64,000 nucleotides of DNA from Massospora cicadina (Eukaryota > Entomophthoromycota > Entomophthoromycetes > Entomophthorales > Entomophthoraceae): assembly GCA_022478985.1 (NCBI GenBank), contig JAKSZP010017388.1:1-64000 (forward strand). The letters are read 5' to 3'. Position 1 is the stretch's first letter, and every line of letters begins with the position of its first letter. Shown here piece by piece: positions 12,220-24,700 of this stretch. Under the pieces are notes generated by a model, which searched no databases, was not told where the DNA came from, and saw only the letters and a program-made list of their open reading frames with translations. The translations under genes and the position numbers were made by a program.

Positions 12220-13112
12220 TGTAAGGAGAGTGTCTATAACTCTCCTGTGCCCAGAGGGGTAGTGCATGGTGCACAGGCTCAACGCCAGGGAACTAGCCGT
12301 TAATAAAATTTTTAAAGCCCCGCAGAGGGTTCTTGAGCTGAAGTAACTTAGGACTAGGGTGGTTAGCAGTAGATATATAAACCAAAGCTGAACTAACAAC
12401 AAGGTTGGTATGAACTTCAAAGTGGGGTTTATACCAAAGTGGTGCTTTGAGCGGAAGTGTATAAGTGGCACAAGTTGAAGGGGACCTGGGTGGTCAACGA
12501 TGCATGAGCTGAGAGAATTACCATTGTTAAAATTAGATAACTAACTTTGCATGAGACATCCTTGAAGAGGTCTGAACACAGGTTTGTCCAAGATAACATA
12601 TTTAAAAAGTATACTAATGAAGGGTTCTTTTTAAAGGGGAAGCCAACCAACAAGAGAGATTGGTCTCAAAAAACAATTTTAAGGCAACTTGTAAGTACAA
12701 TCAATCGATGGAAGTGGTGCTAAGCCAAGGTGCACCTATAAGTGCACGCTCCCATTAGTCAGTAAACTATACTTGGTAATTAACCAAACTTGGATTATAA
12801 ATTGTAGGAGAGGCTGACCTGAGTTGGAATTTTGAAAACCAAAGGGTTTTGAGACCCTGTTCACCGAGAAACCAAAGAAAACCGTCATTTTTAATTTTAA
12901 AGCTGTTTGTTTTAATGCACCTGCCTTTATCCAGAGCTGAACATCTCTTGCATCTCTAGGACCAACCTTGGCATACCTTACCTTCACCCAGCGTTAATCC
13001 AAGGTATGTTTGAGGTCAGGGAGGCCTACCAGCTTTAGCTTCTTGGCCTCCTGACATGAAGCTTTGTCCTTAATATTTGTCCCTATAATTATGTCATCTT
13101 TGAGCCATGACA
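12220..13112 (-). repeat. 3' LTR of A2
   Basis: Begins TGTAAGGAGAGTGTCTATAA and ends GAGCCATGACA on the plus strand. It aligns with 17339-18238, 43571-44459, 48619-49513 and 29214-30102. A conserved inverted repeat lies at 12555-12572 (GACATCC...GAGGTC), with one mismatch in the stem. Confidence 0.9.
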
Positions 13113-13130
13113 TTATCCTCTCATTCTTTT
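13113..13130 (-). other. Polypurine tract of A2
   Basis: Minus-strand AAAAGAATGAGAGGATAA directly precedes the TGTCATGG start of the 3' LTR. Equivalent tracts are at 44460-44477 (A3) and 63195-63213 (A4). Confidence 0.7.
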
Positions 13131-16100
13131 GGCGCTCCACCCCCCTCCAGGGGCTTGCGCCAGAAAAATTTTCTTGTGGGATGAGGCCAACTTCATACCA
13201 GCAACGGTTTGCTTTGACTGAGGTTTGGCAGCCTGGGAAAGCACTTGTGGAAAACGTCAATCAGATCCTAGGCATGTGCGCAGTTGCACGCTGGTACCCA
13301 ACTGTTTTCCGCTGCATCAAATCCCTTCCAGGATACCAGGTACTCAGGCCTTCTTTTTACTCAGCGGGAGAATACTTTTTCCTCCACTTCCCACTCTGGC
13401 GCTCCATCCACGAGATAAGCCTCAGGAGTCTCTGGTGGGGACCCTCAAACAACTTAAGCTTACTTTCATAGAAAACTGAAAAGATTCAGAATGAGGGGGA
13501 TATTCAACTGGTATGAGGCGTGGCCCACCTTTCTGACAATGAAGTAAGGGCCAATCCTCTTTGGTCCCAGCTCTTTGCATAGCTTATTGATATAGATGTT
13601 TCAAGCATTAAACATCATGAGTTCCCTTCTTTGTACGCTGGACCCACTCGTCTCTTACCATCAGTGTTCTCCATATATACTTGCATCTCCGCCTCCAATC
13701 TTGTAGAAACTCCTTGGTGTACTTTCTTATTATTCTTAGCAAAGTCCAACCCTGCTTCATTTTTAAGCAGCAGCTGGGCTCAATGTTGAAGGCGGGGTTA
13801 AACCCATATTGGTGAAAAATGGGGAACAACAGATAGATGCATTTACCGTGTTGTTATAGCTAAACTGGGCCATAGGAAGGTGAGAAACCCAATCTGAATG
13901 ATCTGCAGCAGTGTAACACTGCATAAACTGTTCCAAGCACTGGTTCACTTGTTTGGTCTGCCTAACTGATTAATGGTAATAGGAAAGTGAACGTCAGGGT
14001 CGAATCTGAAGAGTTTTACACAACTCTTCCCAAAAAACAGAGGTAAACTAGGGTCTCAACTCATTAAATATTTCTTGGGGACCATGCGAAGCGCAAACAC
14101 ATGAGCGATGAAGAGCCTAACCATCTCAGCCACGGTTACTGTGGTTCTGCAAGGAATAAAGTGAGCGAATTTCGTAAAACGCTCTAGCACTACCATTATG
14201 GTATCATAATAAACACAAAAAGGTAACTCCACAAGGAATTCCACCAATAGGGAAGTCCAAGGACTTTCAGCCTTTTGAACTGGTACCAACAACCCCACTA
14301 GAGGTTGTCAATTGGGTTTCATTTGATTGCAGATCAGGAACTCTTTTTAATACCTGCTCAACTGAGCGGGTAAGCCCTTCAAATTGTACGTGCGTCAAAT
14401 TAGCTCCAAATTCTTCGCCTTCCCAGGATGACCAATGGTGATTCCGTCATGATGGTCCCAGATGATTTCCAGATGTAGTGGTCCAGAGGGAACCCTTAGG
14501 CACCCCTGAAACCTCACCATCTCTTCCTTTATGTGATAACCCCTGGTTAGATCCTCCTGATTCATCTCACTCTTTTTGATGGACATAGTATATTTGGCTA
14601 ACAACGGCTGAGAAAGGACAACCTTTATAAACATACCATATTTCTCCACATTTTCCAGAGGAGCGCTGGCTTGTCGGCCATGGGAGAGAAAAGCTGTGAC
14701 ATAATCTTACCTGGTGGAATCACCAAGTGGATATTATGAGCCTCTACCTCCTTTGGATTAAGAGCTAATGCAATTTTGTGGCACAAAGCATCCGCCAAAC
14801 CATTCTCCTTGCACTTAGTAAACCCACACAAAAATGCATATTGGCAAGGGTCTCATGCCAGCGGGTTTGCCGTGGGGTCAAGACATGAGTTGCGCAATAT
14901 TACAGTAAAGCACAGTGATCTGTATGTATGAGGAAAGGTAAGGAAGAGCCATACAGGTGATGACGCCAATAAGTTAACGCTCCACCACTGCTATTAACTC
15001 TTTGTCATAAACAGCGTAGTTTAACTCAGGCAGAGACATCTTTCTAGAAAATTATCCCACCAGATGCTCTATTTCATCTTTGCCCACTTGTAATAAGGCA
15101 GCCGCTATGGCGAAGTTGATGCATCAGTATACACATTGAACTCCTTTTCAGGATCAACATGGCGAAAATGGACGTGGACAACAGGGTGCACTTTACTGTT
15201 TGAACTCATCCTCCAAAATTGTAGAACACTGGAGCACTTTTGCACCACTCACCTTATACAAGGGCACTGCCACTTCAGATAAGTTTGGTGTGAACTTCTT
15301 AAGAAACGTACACGGCCCCAAAAAACTCATCAATTCCTGGACTGAAGTTGGTGTGGGCACTCATGAATCACCTTCTCCTTGTCTGGAGTTATCATGTGTT
15401 TTTGGTCAATCATGGCGTTTCCCAGAAAGGTGACCTGGGAATTGGAGAATTCAAGCTTACTGATTTTCAGCCTAAGGCTGGATTCCTTTAACCTCTCCAT
15501 CACTTTACAGGGTGTACTACATGAGACTCATGATCAGGGGAAAACACTAATTATCATCCATGTAGGTAACCGCACATACCCCAGCAGGTCCCCAAAGCCG
15601 CATTTATATGGCGTTGAAAGATAGCAGGGGAATTCTTAAGCCCAAAGGGCATGACCTGAAATTGGAAAATCCATTTTCTGGTAAGAAATGCGGTTAGCCA
15701 CTCCTGGCCCTTCTTGATCCAAATCTAATTGAACGCATTTAGTTATCCAGTTTGGAGAAGCTTTTGGCCTTCTTACATAGCGCGCAATCTGTGAATCCAA
15801 ATGGATGGGATGTAAATCTGCTACAGTAACATTTTTTAGGTTCCCTAGTATATGCAAGGGCTAAAGTTCCATTGGCTTTATCCACAAAGAGAAGTGGGGA
15901 GCATACTGTAAAGGTACACTGAAAAATTGCGCATTTGGCTAACTGCTCCTTAGCCCATACATCTAATGCTGCTTCCTCCCATACAGTCAAAGGGTAAATT
16001 GGGGGAAGATATATGCACCAGATCAACAATTAGCTTGAACTCACAATTAAACTCTGAAAGAACAGGTAATTCATTGACTAAAGCCGCATTAAATGAAGAT

Positions 16101-16550
16101 TCCAGACTCTCCAAACAGGAAGGTAGAGGAACCTCCACATAGAGCTTCAGCAACGGGGCAAATCGAGAGTGTGAATAGAGGACCAGTGGGGCAAATCGCC
16201 TTGAAAGTTAGCCTCAGACAAAGGAATAATTAATGTACGACCATTCTTTAATGTGAAAGATAGGGTGTTGTCTCTCATGTTGGGCCTACGTCAAACTTTC
16301 GCCACCAACCACTCCCAAAATAATGGGGTAAAAAAGGTTTTTGATTGCTTGGAAACGGTCCATCTAAAGATATTTGCAAACTTGATAACCCACTAACCCT
16401 AGTGCCTTCAAGGTGGGAATAGCTTGAGAAGCCCCTCCTCTAACCATATCACCTGGAAAGTAACTAAGCTCAAGGTAGTAGGCTAGGTCTTGATCAATAA
16501 AAAATTCTCAGAGGCTCCAGTATCCACAAGATAGTAGTGCTAATTTTACC
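13131..16550 (-). pseudogene. A2 pol: protease, RT, RNase H, integrase, chromodomain (decayed)
   Basis: Reading right to left, the protease DTG box at 16513-16530 carries a one-base deletion just before the Asp codon, so it is frameshifted. RT spans about 15950-15450, with LLFVDKANGTL, FGFTDCALCKKAKSFSKLD and an intact YMDD at 15553-15564 followed by a stop. RNase H lies near 15150-14990. The integrase zinc region is at 14480-14320 (IIWDHHDGITIGHPGKAK). The core shows YDTIMVVLERFTKFAHFIPC at 14215-14155. A capsid-like contact stretch FSYNNTVNASICCSPFF is at 13870-13820. A chromodomain (13265-13342) reads YLVSWKGFDAAENSWVPACN and directs integration to marked chromatin in this lineage. The pieces lie in several frames. 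Confidence 0.87.
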
Positions 16551-17338
16551 TGAAGGGGATGAAAGTGTAGCAGTTAACAGAAAATAACCCAAATGATCTT
16601 TATATATAGCAGAGAACGCCAAAACTTCACCACCAAACTCTTCTTCAGGGTTGTACCTCCCAGGGTACGTTTTTGCATCAAAGAATTGAGAGGGATATTT
16701 GGCCACTCTTACTACTGAGGCCAAATATCCTATTATATCTTCAGCCACTGCATAAATGTTTTTACAAAGTAATTGTAACTCCTCTACCTCTTGGGTTCCG
16801 AAGATCATTGTGGTGGTCTGGCGTGGGTTTCTGGGGTGATTTGATATACTGAAATGGGGTCCATATCTGATCCATAAGAGATTAAATATGGTTCAGTTGT
16901 ATATATGGCAACATTGTTATAAAACGCGTTTTTGGTCGTGAATGACCCTTTTCCCATTTTGGCAATGGGTTGTCCAACGATATCCAAGGCCATCACCACC
17001 AGGCCCTCCATCTAGGATCTCACCTGAACCATCTGAACGTAGTGCTGAAGAAAAACCAGTTAATTGAATCAGTTTTAATACTTTTGGTGGAAAGCCAGGG
17101 AATCACGACCTTCAGATTGCAAAGCATCCATATCCACTGGATATGAGCAAGAAGGGTGAGTTTTTTCAGTCAGAGGTAGCAAGAATAATGCTGAGATGGT
17201 CCAACCTTTGGGAAAAATAGTAAACAGTGGTGAGCCCCACCGCAGCTGTGGCCAACAGCTGGCGCACACCATTTACACTTTTTGAAAGTCTTACATGGAA
17301 ATACTTTGTTTATGTAAAATAAAGAGGTGGTTGACTAA
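16551..17338 (-). pseudogene. A2 5' leader with short gag-like region
   Basis: Only about 790 bases separate the 5' LTR from the protease. The minus strand has MEGLVVMALDIVGQPIAKMG (17011-16952) and then SDMDPISVYQITPETHARPP. Further along is YAVAEDIIGYLASVVRVAKY (about 16750), and the homologous text recurs in A1, A3 and A4. There is no CCHC knuckle and no recognisable capsid. Either gag is very short and divergent in family A, or it has been lost and supplied in trans. Confidence 0.5.
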
Positions 17339-18238
17339 TGTAAGGAGAGAGTCTATAACTCACTTGTTCTCAGTGTGGTAGTGCATAAAGCACAGGTCCA
17401 ATTTCAGTGAACTAGTTATTAATAATAAAGTTAATAAAGCCCCGCAGAGGGTGCTTGAGCTGTAGTAACTTAGGACAAAGGTGGTTAGCATTAGATAGAT
17501 AAACCAAAGCTGAACTAACAACAAAGTTAGAATGAACGCTAAAGTGTGGTTTATATTCATGTGGTGCTTTGAGCGGAAGTGTATAGGCGGCACAGGTTGG
17601 AGGGAACCTGGGCAGCCAAACGGTGTCTGAGCTGAGATATTTACCATTGTTAAAATTAATTAACTAACTTTGAGTGAGACCTCCTCAATGAGGTTCACGC
17701 ACAGGTTGTTCTAAGATAACATATGTAAAAAGTATACTAACTAAGGTTTCTTTATTAAAGGAAATTCAATCTAATGAGAGAAATTGATCTTGAAAAACAA
17801 TTTTAAGGTAATTTGGGGAAAAATTAATTGATGGAAGTGATGCTAAGCCAAGGTACATCAATAAGTGCACGCTCCCATTGGACAGTAAACTATGCTTGGT
17901 AATTGATCAAACTCAAGTTATTGATTATAGGAGAGGATGACCTGAGCTGGAAATTTTGAAAACTGAATGGGTTTTGAGACCCTGTTCACTGAGAAACCAA
18001 AGCAAACCGTCAGTTTTCAATTGTAAAGTTGGTTATTTTAATGAATATGCTGTTATACAGGGCCAAATATCTCCTACATCTCCAAGGACCAACCTGAGCA
18101 TACCTTGCCTTCATCCTGCGTTGATCCAACTTATGTTTGATGTCAGGGAGGCCTGCCAACTTCACTTTTTAACCTCCTGACATATAGCCTTGTCTAAGGC
18201 GTTTGCCCCCACTATGATGTCATTCTCAAGCCATGACA
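17339..18238 (-). repeat. 5' LTR of A2
   Basis: Starts TGTAAGGAGAGAGTC and ends AAGCCATGACA on the plus strand, 900 bases. The stem-loop remnant GACCTCCTCAATGAGGTT is at 17678-17695. The sequence immediately left of it, read on the minus strand, is TTAGTCAACCACC, the position where a primer site should be. Confidence 0.9.
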
Positions 18239-19159
18239 TCGTCAGTATTATTGAAAGGATAGCTCCGCAGAGGGTGCTAGAGCTAAAGAAACACAAGGCA
18301 AGGGTGTTTATCATTGGCATATATTATTAAAAAGCGAACAAACAACAAGACTTGGGTGGACCTCAAAGAGGAGTCCGTATTTAAGCAGTGATCTGGGCTG
18401 GAGGGCTTGGGTGCCTTGGTTTGGAGGGGACCAGGGTGGCCCAGCAGTGCACCAGCTTCAATTATTAATTTTTGTGCAAATGAAGTTGCTGATGTTGTTA
18501 GGGACCTCCCCAAAGAGGTTGTGCACAGGTCCGCATAGTTAACATATAAAAACGTAAACTAACGGGGTTTCTTTAAAAGGGAAGATGACCAGCGAGGAAA
18601 ATTGGACTCAAGGATTATACTTAAACAATTATGGGGGATTTATTGATTGGTGGAAGTGTGCTATGCACAAGTGCACCAATAAGATCACGCTCCCATTGGG
18701 AAGGGTACAATATTAAGAGATTAACAAAACTCAAGTTATTGATTTAAGGCAAGGCTGACAAAAGTTGGAACTTTCTAAAATTGAACAATTTCAAAACCCT
18801 GTTTTCTTAACAAACAAACCAAACTGTCATGGTTAATAAGATAACTAGTCCTTTTTTCAATGCTGTAACATGGGACTGAGCGTCGAGCATTTCACCTGGA
18901 CCAACCTGAGCATATCTGGCCTTCAATCAGCGTTGGTCCAAGGTGTGCTTTAGGTCAGGGAGGTCCTGAAGTTTGACCTTTTGGGCCTCCTGACGCCCAG
19001 CCTTGTCTTGCCAGTTGGTACCTCAATTAGTCATGTAAACATGATAGCACTACCTAGGTAGAGTAATAGTTTCATCCAGATTATCCTGAAGACACGCAAG
19101 GATATGAGAATCTCTATTTCTTATTTAGACATGGAAAAGCAAGTAATTGGGTAGGATGG

Positions 19160-20285
19160 TGTTGGGATTTTTGCCCACATCCCAGCCGTCTAGATTACCA
19201 GGGATCGCTAGGGGACAATTCCCTAAAGCGAAGTGAATTGAATATTTATTTGACCCTGATTTCAGGATAACAATGTTTGGGAGATTTAGGTTATTCTCCT
19301 GGGTCAGATCCATCAGGGATCAATCTGGATGAATGCTTAAGATCTCATTGGGCAGAGTCGCCAACTAAATTGGGGCATTGATAGTTGATTGATGATTAAC
19401 TACAGTTGTACCAATTGGGATTGGTTGGGTTTCATCACCAATTGATTGGGAATTTAAAGATCAAGTTGCAAGGTGAGTGAAACCGCCTGCAACTAGCAAA
19501 TCAATCAGTTGGTTCACGAGATGTCTTAATATAAACAAGTCCCATTACCTAAGCAGGTCGCTTGCCAAATATGGTTGGTTCACTGGGATTGAGAGGAAAA
19601 CGTTAGGGACACGTTTTATGACTCAATATGTTTTAAGTCTCAAGAATTTCCAACGACGGAATCCTAGACAGGATGGGGAAGACCATCTCTGATGAGACAA
19701 GGATGGGAAATTCAACAGCAACAGCTGCTGTATCATCGAGGGTTGTGCCACCTGAGGGTTGGGCGCCAAATTCCCACTCTAAATTCTTTTTTATAGTTCA
19801 ATTAGAAAAACCACTTATTACCAGAGTATTATCCTAATATACTTTATCAGAATCCATTTTGGGTTCTATTCTTTCTCAAGTAAATTATTCTGTGTTCTCT
19901 AATTGGGAGACTCTTTAGGATAAAGAGTTAGGATCTGAGCGGGGATCCAGAGAAGAGAAGATGAATTGAATCAGGTTTGCTGCTGACTGTGTGTCATCAG
20001 AGATTAACCCATAAACAGGGATCTGAGCATGGATTGAGTTAGGCGGTACCAGGGAATGAATCCCTATAAAAAACATCATAAGTATTTAGAGAGGAAATAT
20101 TAGCCAAGCGTTAGCAAAAATTTAGTACTTCAATTTAGCTACGGATTTAGTCTCCATGCTATTATCAAACAATTACATCTTACTATCATACAATGCGGAG
20201 AATTACACAACACTTAACCTGTGCAGTTAATAAATTTATAGGGGTTATTAACTGAGAATAATCAGAAAACCTGTAAAATTTAACA
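19160..20285 (+). repeat. 5' LTR of element C
   Basis: Starts TGTTGGGATTTTTGCCCAC and ends CTGTAAAATTTAACA. It is homologous end to end with the solo LTR at 9044-10152. It contains a duplicated motif around GGATCTGAGCGGGGATCC (near 19931) and GGGATCTGAGCATGGAT (near 20019). Confidence 0.92.
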
Positions 20286-20287
20286 AT

Positions 20288-20304
20288 TGGTGCTCACTAT
20301 GGGG
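20288..20304 (+). other. Primer binding site of element C
   Basis: TGGTGCTCACTATGGGG begins two bases after the TTAACA end of the LTR. It shares the first twelve bases with the element B site. I did not assign the tRNA. Confidence 0.75.
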
Positions 20305-20334
20305 GTGTAGTTGAGTAGAAGATATTAGAACGTG

Positions 20335-21780
20335 ATGTCATATAAGGACGAAATAAGAAAACTCTGGATGGAGTTGGCAACTGTTAACTAGAACGCCCTG
20401 AACTCAGAAGATCATTGGGAATCTGCTGCCTTGGAGGAAAGAGTCACCAAGATTGAGGAAGGGGTTGATAATGTCACAAGTTTCAGAAATGAGTTACTTG
20501 GAAAAGTAACGTCATTGAAGAAAAAAGAAGGGTACTTAGTTTGAGAAGTCTTATTTCTGAAAACAGAGCGTGAAGCAGATCACGTTTGTTTAAGAGCATT
20601 CAGCACAGATATTGAGCGGCTGATTAAGCAGGTCAAGGAGTTGAAGACTCACAAATGCGAATGTGAGCCATATGCAGTGACCAACGCCAAAGAAAGAACT
20701 CCTTAGACTCTAGTTAGAAAGATAACTACCCCAAGAAATATGACTCCCACTTTTACAGCTATTTCGAGATGACACCCAAAATTACTCCCAAGTGAGCTGA
20801 GTAGCTGAACCAAGAGAGGAAGGCTAGAGAAACCTTGGAGGAACCTAAAGTGACACTGAAATTGCTGACTTTCCATTGGTATAACGCCCCTGCATTTTTA
20901 CAATTACTAATATGATAATGTATGGATATGGCGATCTCAAAAGGCATTGATGGTGATGAATTGCCGAGATACTGATTGTTAAAGCCTAGTGTTGCCTCAC
21001 CTGGATGGGGACAGCTGGTCGTACGCAGAGGCCAAAGTGGCCTTTATGTAGGAATCTGAAAGCCCAATGCACATGTCAAAGTGCAAATAAGAGTTTATGG
21101 GCAGTCAATTCCATAAAGATGAATCCTTATCAAGCTTCGCTGATCATTTCTACCAGAAAAACAAACCTTAGTTGGAGCAAAAGTTATGGATGATTTTGAT
21201 GCCTGAATTGCACTACAAGCGGCCCTTCTTCCCTACTGTGATTTTTATTAAATGATGTCTTCTGTGTTTATGACAGAAATTACCATCTCTCAGATGGTAG
21301 ACAATTTGAAAATCTTGGGAGCTACCTTTGATGCCACGGATAGAAGTTTCAAATTTGATCCAGTACAAAACTCAGATCCCATGAAGGCGAACGAGAGCGC
21401 TAAGGAGATGAATAACTAAACCATGCCAGGGAATAAGCCTAAAGACTTTTAATGGTTCAATAAGAAGGAGAAAGTCTGTTACCAATCCGGAGGAAAAGGC
21501 CATTTTGCTGTGCACTGCAAGAAACCCAAATATCAGATTAACGTGGTCCAAGCAAAAGAGTCTGCACCTGCAAAGGAGTTGGGAAAAGGGCTTGTGGCCT
21601 ATATGGGAACAGTCTAGAGATGCGGAGAAACCTATTCCTCCCAATATTATGCATAAGAAAATTGACATCAGTAATCTGTTAGTGAATGATGACATGCAGA
21701 ATCAGCTATATCAAGTAGTCCATTTAGATGTGAATGCGGTAACAAGATCTGGGGGGAAGTGGATCAACCCCAAGATAATT
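20335..21780 (+). pseudogene. Element C gag: coiled coil, capsid, damaged zinc knuckle
   Basis: The start ATG at 20335 opens MSYKDEIRKLWMELATVN, followed by a stop. A heptad-rich segment continues (WESAALEERVTKIEEGVDNV, later STDIERLIKQVKELKTHK). A capsid-like part lies near 21010-21190 with SYAEAKVAFM and SFADHFYQKNKP. The zinc knuckle at 21477-21518 reads CYQSGGKGHFAVHC. It has the CX2CX4HX4C spacing, but the second Cys is Ser. Gag assembles the particle and binds RNA, and loss of a zinc ligand should weaken RNA packaging. Stops at several codons and at least two frame changes make this a pseudogene. Confidence 0.8.
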
Positions 21781-21799
21781 TAAGAGGTTTCTCAGCCGT

Positions 21800-24700
21800 A
21801 TGCCTGACAAATGGCAGACAAAATTTAAGCTGCAGATAATTCTGAAGAATTGACCAAAGTTTGATTAGATAAAGAAAACCTGTCAATCTTCTTAGCGCCA
21901 TAAAGGAATCATTCCACAATTTATTGGCTCAAGTAATTCACACCCTAAATTTGGCTAATAACGCCGCTATACTCTCATTAAATACTATCTTAAAATACTC
22001 TGAGTGTATGTATATAGATATACTAGTAAATTGAGTATGGGTGAGGGTAATTGTTGACAGTAGAGTGCTCATTAATAATGTATCGACCAAGTTGGTTAAG
22101 AGGATGAAGATCTCGCCCAATTTGGAACACAAGAAGGAGTATGGGACAGCTGGGCTTAATGCCACCTCCTCATGTGGAGCAAACAGCGCTCTAACACTTT
22201 GATTCAGGTCCTTGGTGGTATCTGCTCCAGCAATAGTTTTGGCCAACCAAAACTATGACATTCTGATTGGGACGAAATTTCTATGAAATTACGGAGTTAA
22301 ATGTAACTTTGAGGATAATACGTTGGCCATATTTGGTCAGACGTTACAATTGGTTTATTAGAAGGATGGGGAAGCTTCACTGAGTAGGAGAGATAACTTT
22401 ATCAACCTGATATACAATGATAACATTGTCCTGATTTGATACCAACTAGATGGCTGAAAGCGACGAGAAATGTCTATGGAAATCCTAGAAAATTGGGGAA
22501 TTCCGCTTAGGATTAAGGATGCAAGAACCATACCGCTGGGATCACAAATAGTAGTCAACACAGGGTTGACATCAGAGATACTAGAGATGCTGTATGGGGA
22601 GGTTGAAAGCCCATGGAAGAAGTCCAGAGTAGATACTTGGGTGGCTCATGGAATAATAATGCTGGGCTATGGAGAAATTCAAGTTCTCCTGTAAATTTAA
22701 ACAAAAACTGTGAAGATTGAGAAGAATCAGATCGTCGCATTTGTTCACTAAATCTCAACACTGAACTGAGGTTTTTCCACGATTTTTGGACTCTCAATGA
22801 AATGGGATTACTTGCCAGGGTAACCAAGAGTATCCTTCTGTTGGTCAACTAAGAGCAGCTTGCTGATCTGATGGAAGGACAGCAAGAGGAGGTGCTCAAA
22901 TTATTTGACAAATATAGGGAGGTATTTGCCCAGGATGACCACAATTTGGGATGCATAAGAGATGTGATCCACAAAGTTGATACTGTGGAGTATTTGCCAA
23001 TCATGTTGGGACCAATTTGATGGTCAAAGGTGGCCAAAGCGGTAGTTCAGGAAGAAATCAGCAAACTAGTGAAGCATGGGATTTTAGTTCCATCAGCAAG
23101 TCCCTGGGTGAGTCTAACTCTTATTGTGAAGAAGAAGGATGGCTCTTATTGGGTGATGATCAATTATCAGAAGCTGAACAAGATTATGAAGAAGGATTAG
23201 TACCCACTACCAAGAAGTGATGATACGCTAGATCAATTGAGAGATGCAAAGTATTTTTCTATGATGGATCTAATATTGGGATATTGAAAAATCAATTTGC
23301 CTAAAGAAGACCAAGAAAATGCATTATCATCACCGCGCAGGGGCTATATCAACTGACAAGGATGCCCCAGGGTCTGTGCAATGCGACTGCAATGTTCCAG
23401 AGGGCCATGGATGCTATATTAAATTACTTGAAGTTGTCATGCATCTTGAAGTACTTGAACGATACAAAATATTCAGTAGAACGTTTACTGACTATTTGCA
23501 CCACTTGGAGGAATTGTACAAGAGACTATCTGCGGCAAAACTGAAGATTAAGCTGAGAAAGTATCACTTCTTTAAGAAAGAGTTGTAATATCTGAGATTC
23601 GTGATCAACTCTAGTGGACTGCAGCTGCAAGCCCAGAAGATCAAATCCATAGAGCGAATGGCTGAGCCAAAGGTTATCTGAGATATCCAATAGTTATTTG
23701 GAATGGTCAGATACTATCGAAAATTTATTCAGGATTTTGCAAGAATGGTCAAGCCCCTATTTAATCTATTGAAGGATCTGAAGAAAGGATTCATATGGAA
23801 TGAAGAAGCCCAGAAATCCTGCGATGAGTTACGCCAGTACTTAATAGGTTCTCCAATTTTAGAATATCCAGCTTTTGATTAAGAATTTCTTATACAAACT
23901 GATGCTTCATTAATGGCGATTGGCGCCATATTGAGCCAAGTTGATGAACTTGGGGATGAACATCTGGTGGCATAAGTGAGCCGGACACTCTCAGCTGCTG
24001 ATAGAAATTACACCATAACTGAGCGTGAATGCCTTGCAGTCATTTATGCCTTTAAACTGTTTCAGGTGTACTTTCATGGAATGCGATTTAAAGATGTGAC
24101 AGACCACTCCTCGTTGCATTGGCTGAACAATTTATGAGAACCAGAAGGATAACTTAACTGATGGGCACTAAAGTTACAGGCTTATGATTATGAGATAGTC
24201 CACCAAGTGGGGGCTTCCCATCAGAATGCAGATGGCTTATCGCGGTTACCAATGGTCCAGATGGTATACCAGCAGGTGGATGAGCTATTCCAGAGAACAG
24301 TCGACAGAGAAATCAGGAATGAGCCCCAATAAATCCAATGTGTGGTTTGAAAGTGATGGAAAAACCGAGACCATGAATGGACAAATTTTCAAGATGATCA
24401 ATTGGAAGTGATTACTATTCCTAAAGCTGTTGGAAATAGTGGCTATCATTCAAGCTGATCATAAGGTTGTTGGGCACTGAGGCCTGAGAAAAACGATTGA
24501 CCATATTCACCAGTACTACTGGGAGTCCATCAACTATGGTGTCGTGGACTATCTGGCTTGCTGTGTGGAGTGCCAGTTGCCTAAGCCACATAAGAATACA
24601 ACTGGATACTGACTGGTCTGCCCTAGATTTGCTTGGCATATGCTATCCATTGACATGGTGGGAACGCTGATGATGAGCACAGAGGGAGTTAAGTACATAA

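Larger units (their letters stand above)
12220..18238 (-). mobile_element. Element A2: complete-structure chromovirus inserted in the A1 LTR
   Basis: A2 is 6019 bases with LTRs of 893 (12220-13112) and 900 (17339-18238). The flanks are TTGTC (12215-12219) and TCGTC (18239-18243), a 4 of 5 TSD. The minus-strand order is leader, protease, RT, RNase H, integrase, chromodomain, purine tract. Its RT keeps the YMDD box, the best preserved of the four A copies. Many stops and frameshifts make it inactive. Insertion of one A element into the LTR of another shows the family was active at different times. Confidence 0.9.
1427..19046 (-). mobile_element. Element A1: Ty3/gypsy chromovirus, truncated and heavily nested
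   Basis: A1 is a minus-strand LTR retrotransposon and the oldest layer of the left third. Its own sequence survives in three pieces. These are 1427-3388 (integrase, RNase H, RT), 10844-12137 (protease and leader) and the two halves of the 5' LTR (12138-12219 and 18239-19046). Inserted material is D' at the left, B at 3389-10838 and A2 at 12220-18238. The pieces rejoin in register when compared with A2 and A3. For example, the text just left of 3389 and just right of 10838 is contiguous at 16020-16060 in A2. The 3' LTR lies beyond D' or outside the window. Confidence 0.85.
12138..19046 (-). repeat. 5' LTR of A1, split by element A2
   Basis: The left part, 12138-12219, is a decayed copy of the LTR end (TTTCAAAAGAGTGTTTATAC against TGTAAGGAGAGTGTCTATAA). 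The right part, 18239-19046, continues it with GTCAGTATTATTG and CTCCGCAGAGGGTGC and ends ACATGATA. Joined, it is about 885 bases, as expected for family A. A hairpin remnant lies at 18503-18520. Confidence 0.85.

Noticed and set aside
13064..13479. Plus-strand frames of 135 and 84 codons
   Set aside because: They are antisense to the chromodomain and 3' end of A2. The same shadow recurs at 44572-44826 opposite A3.
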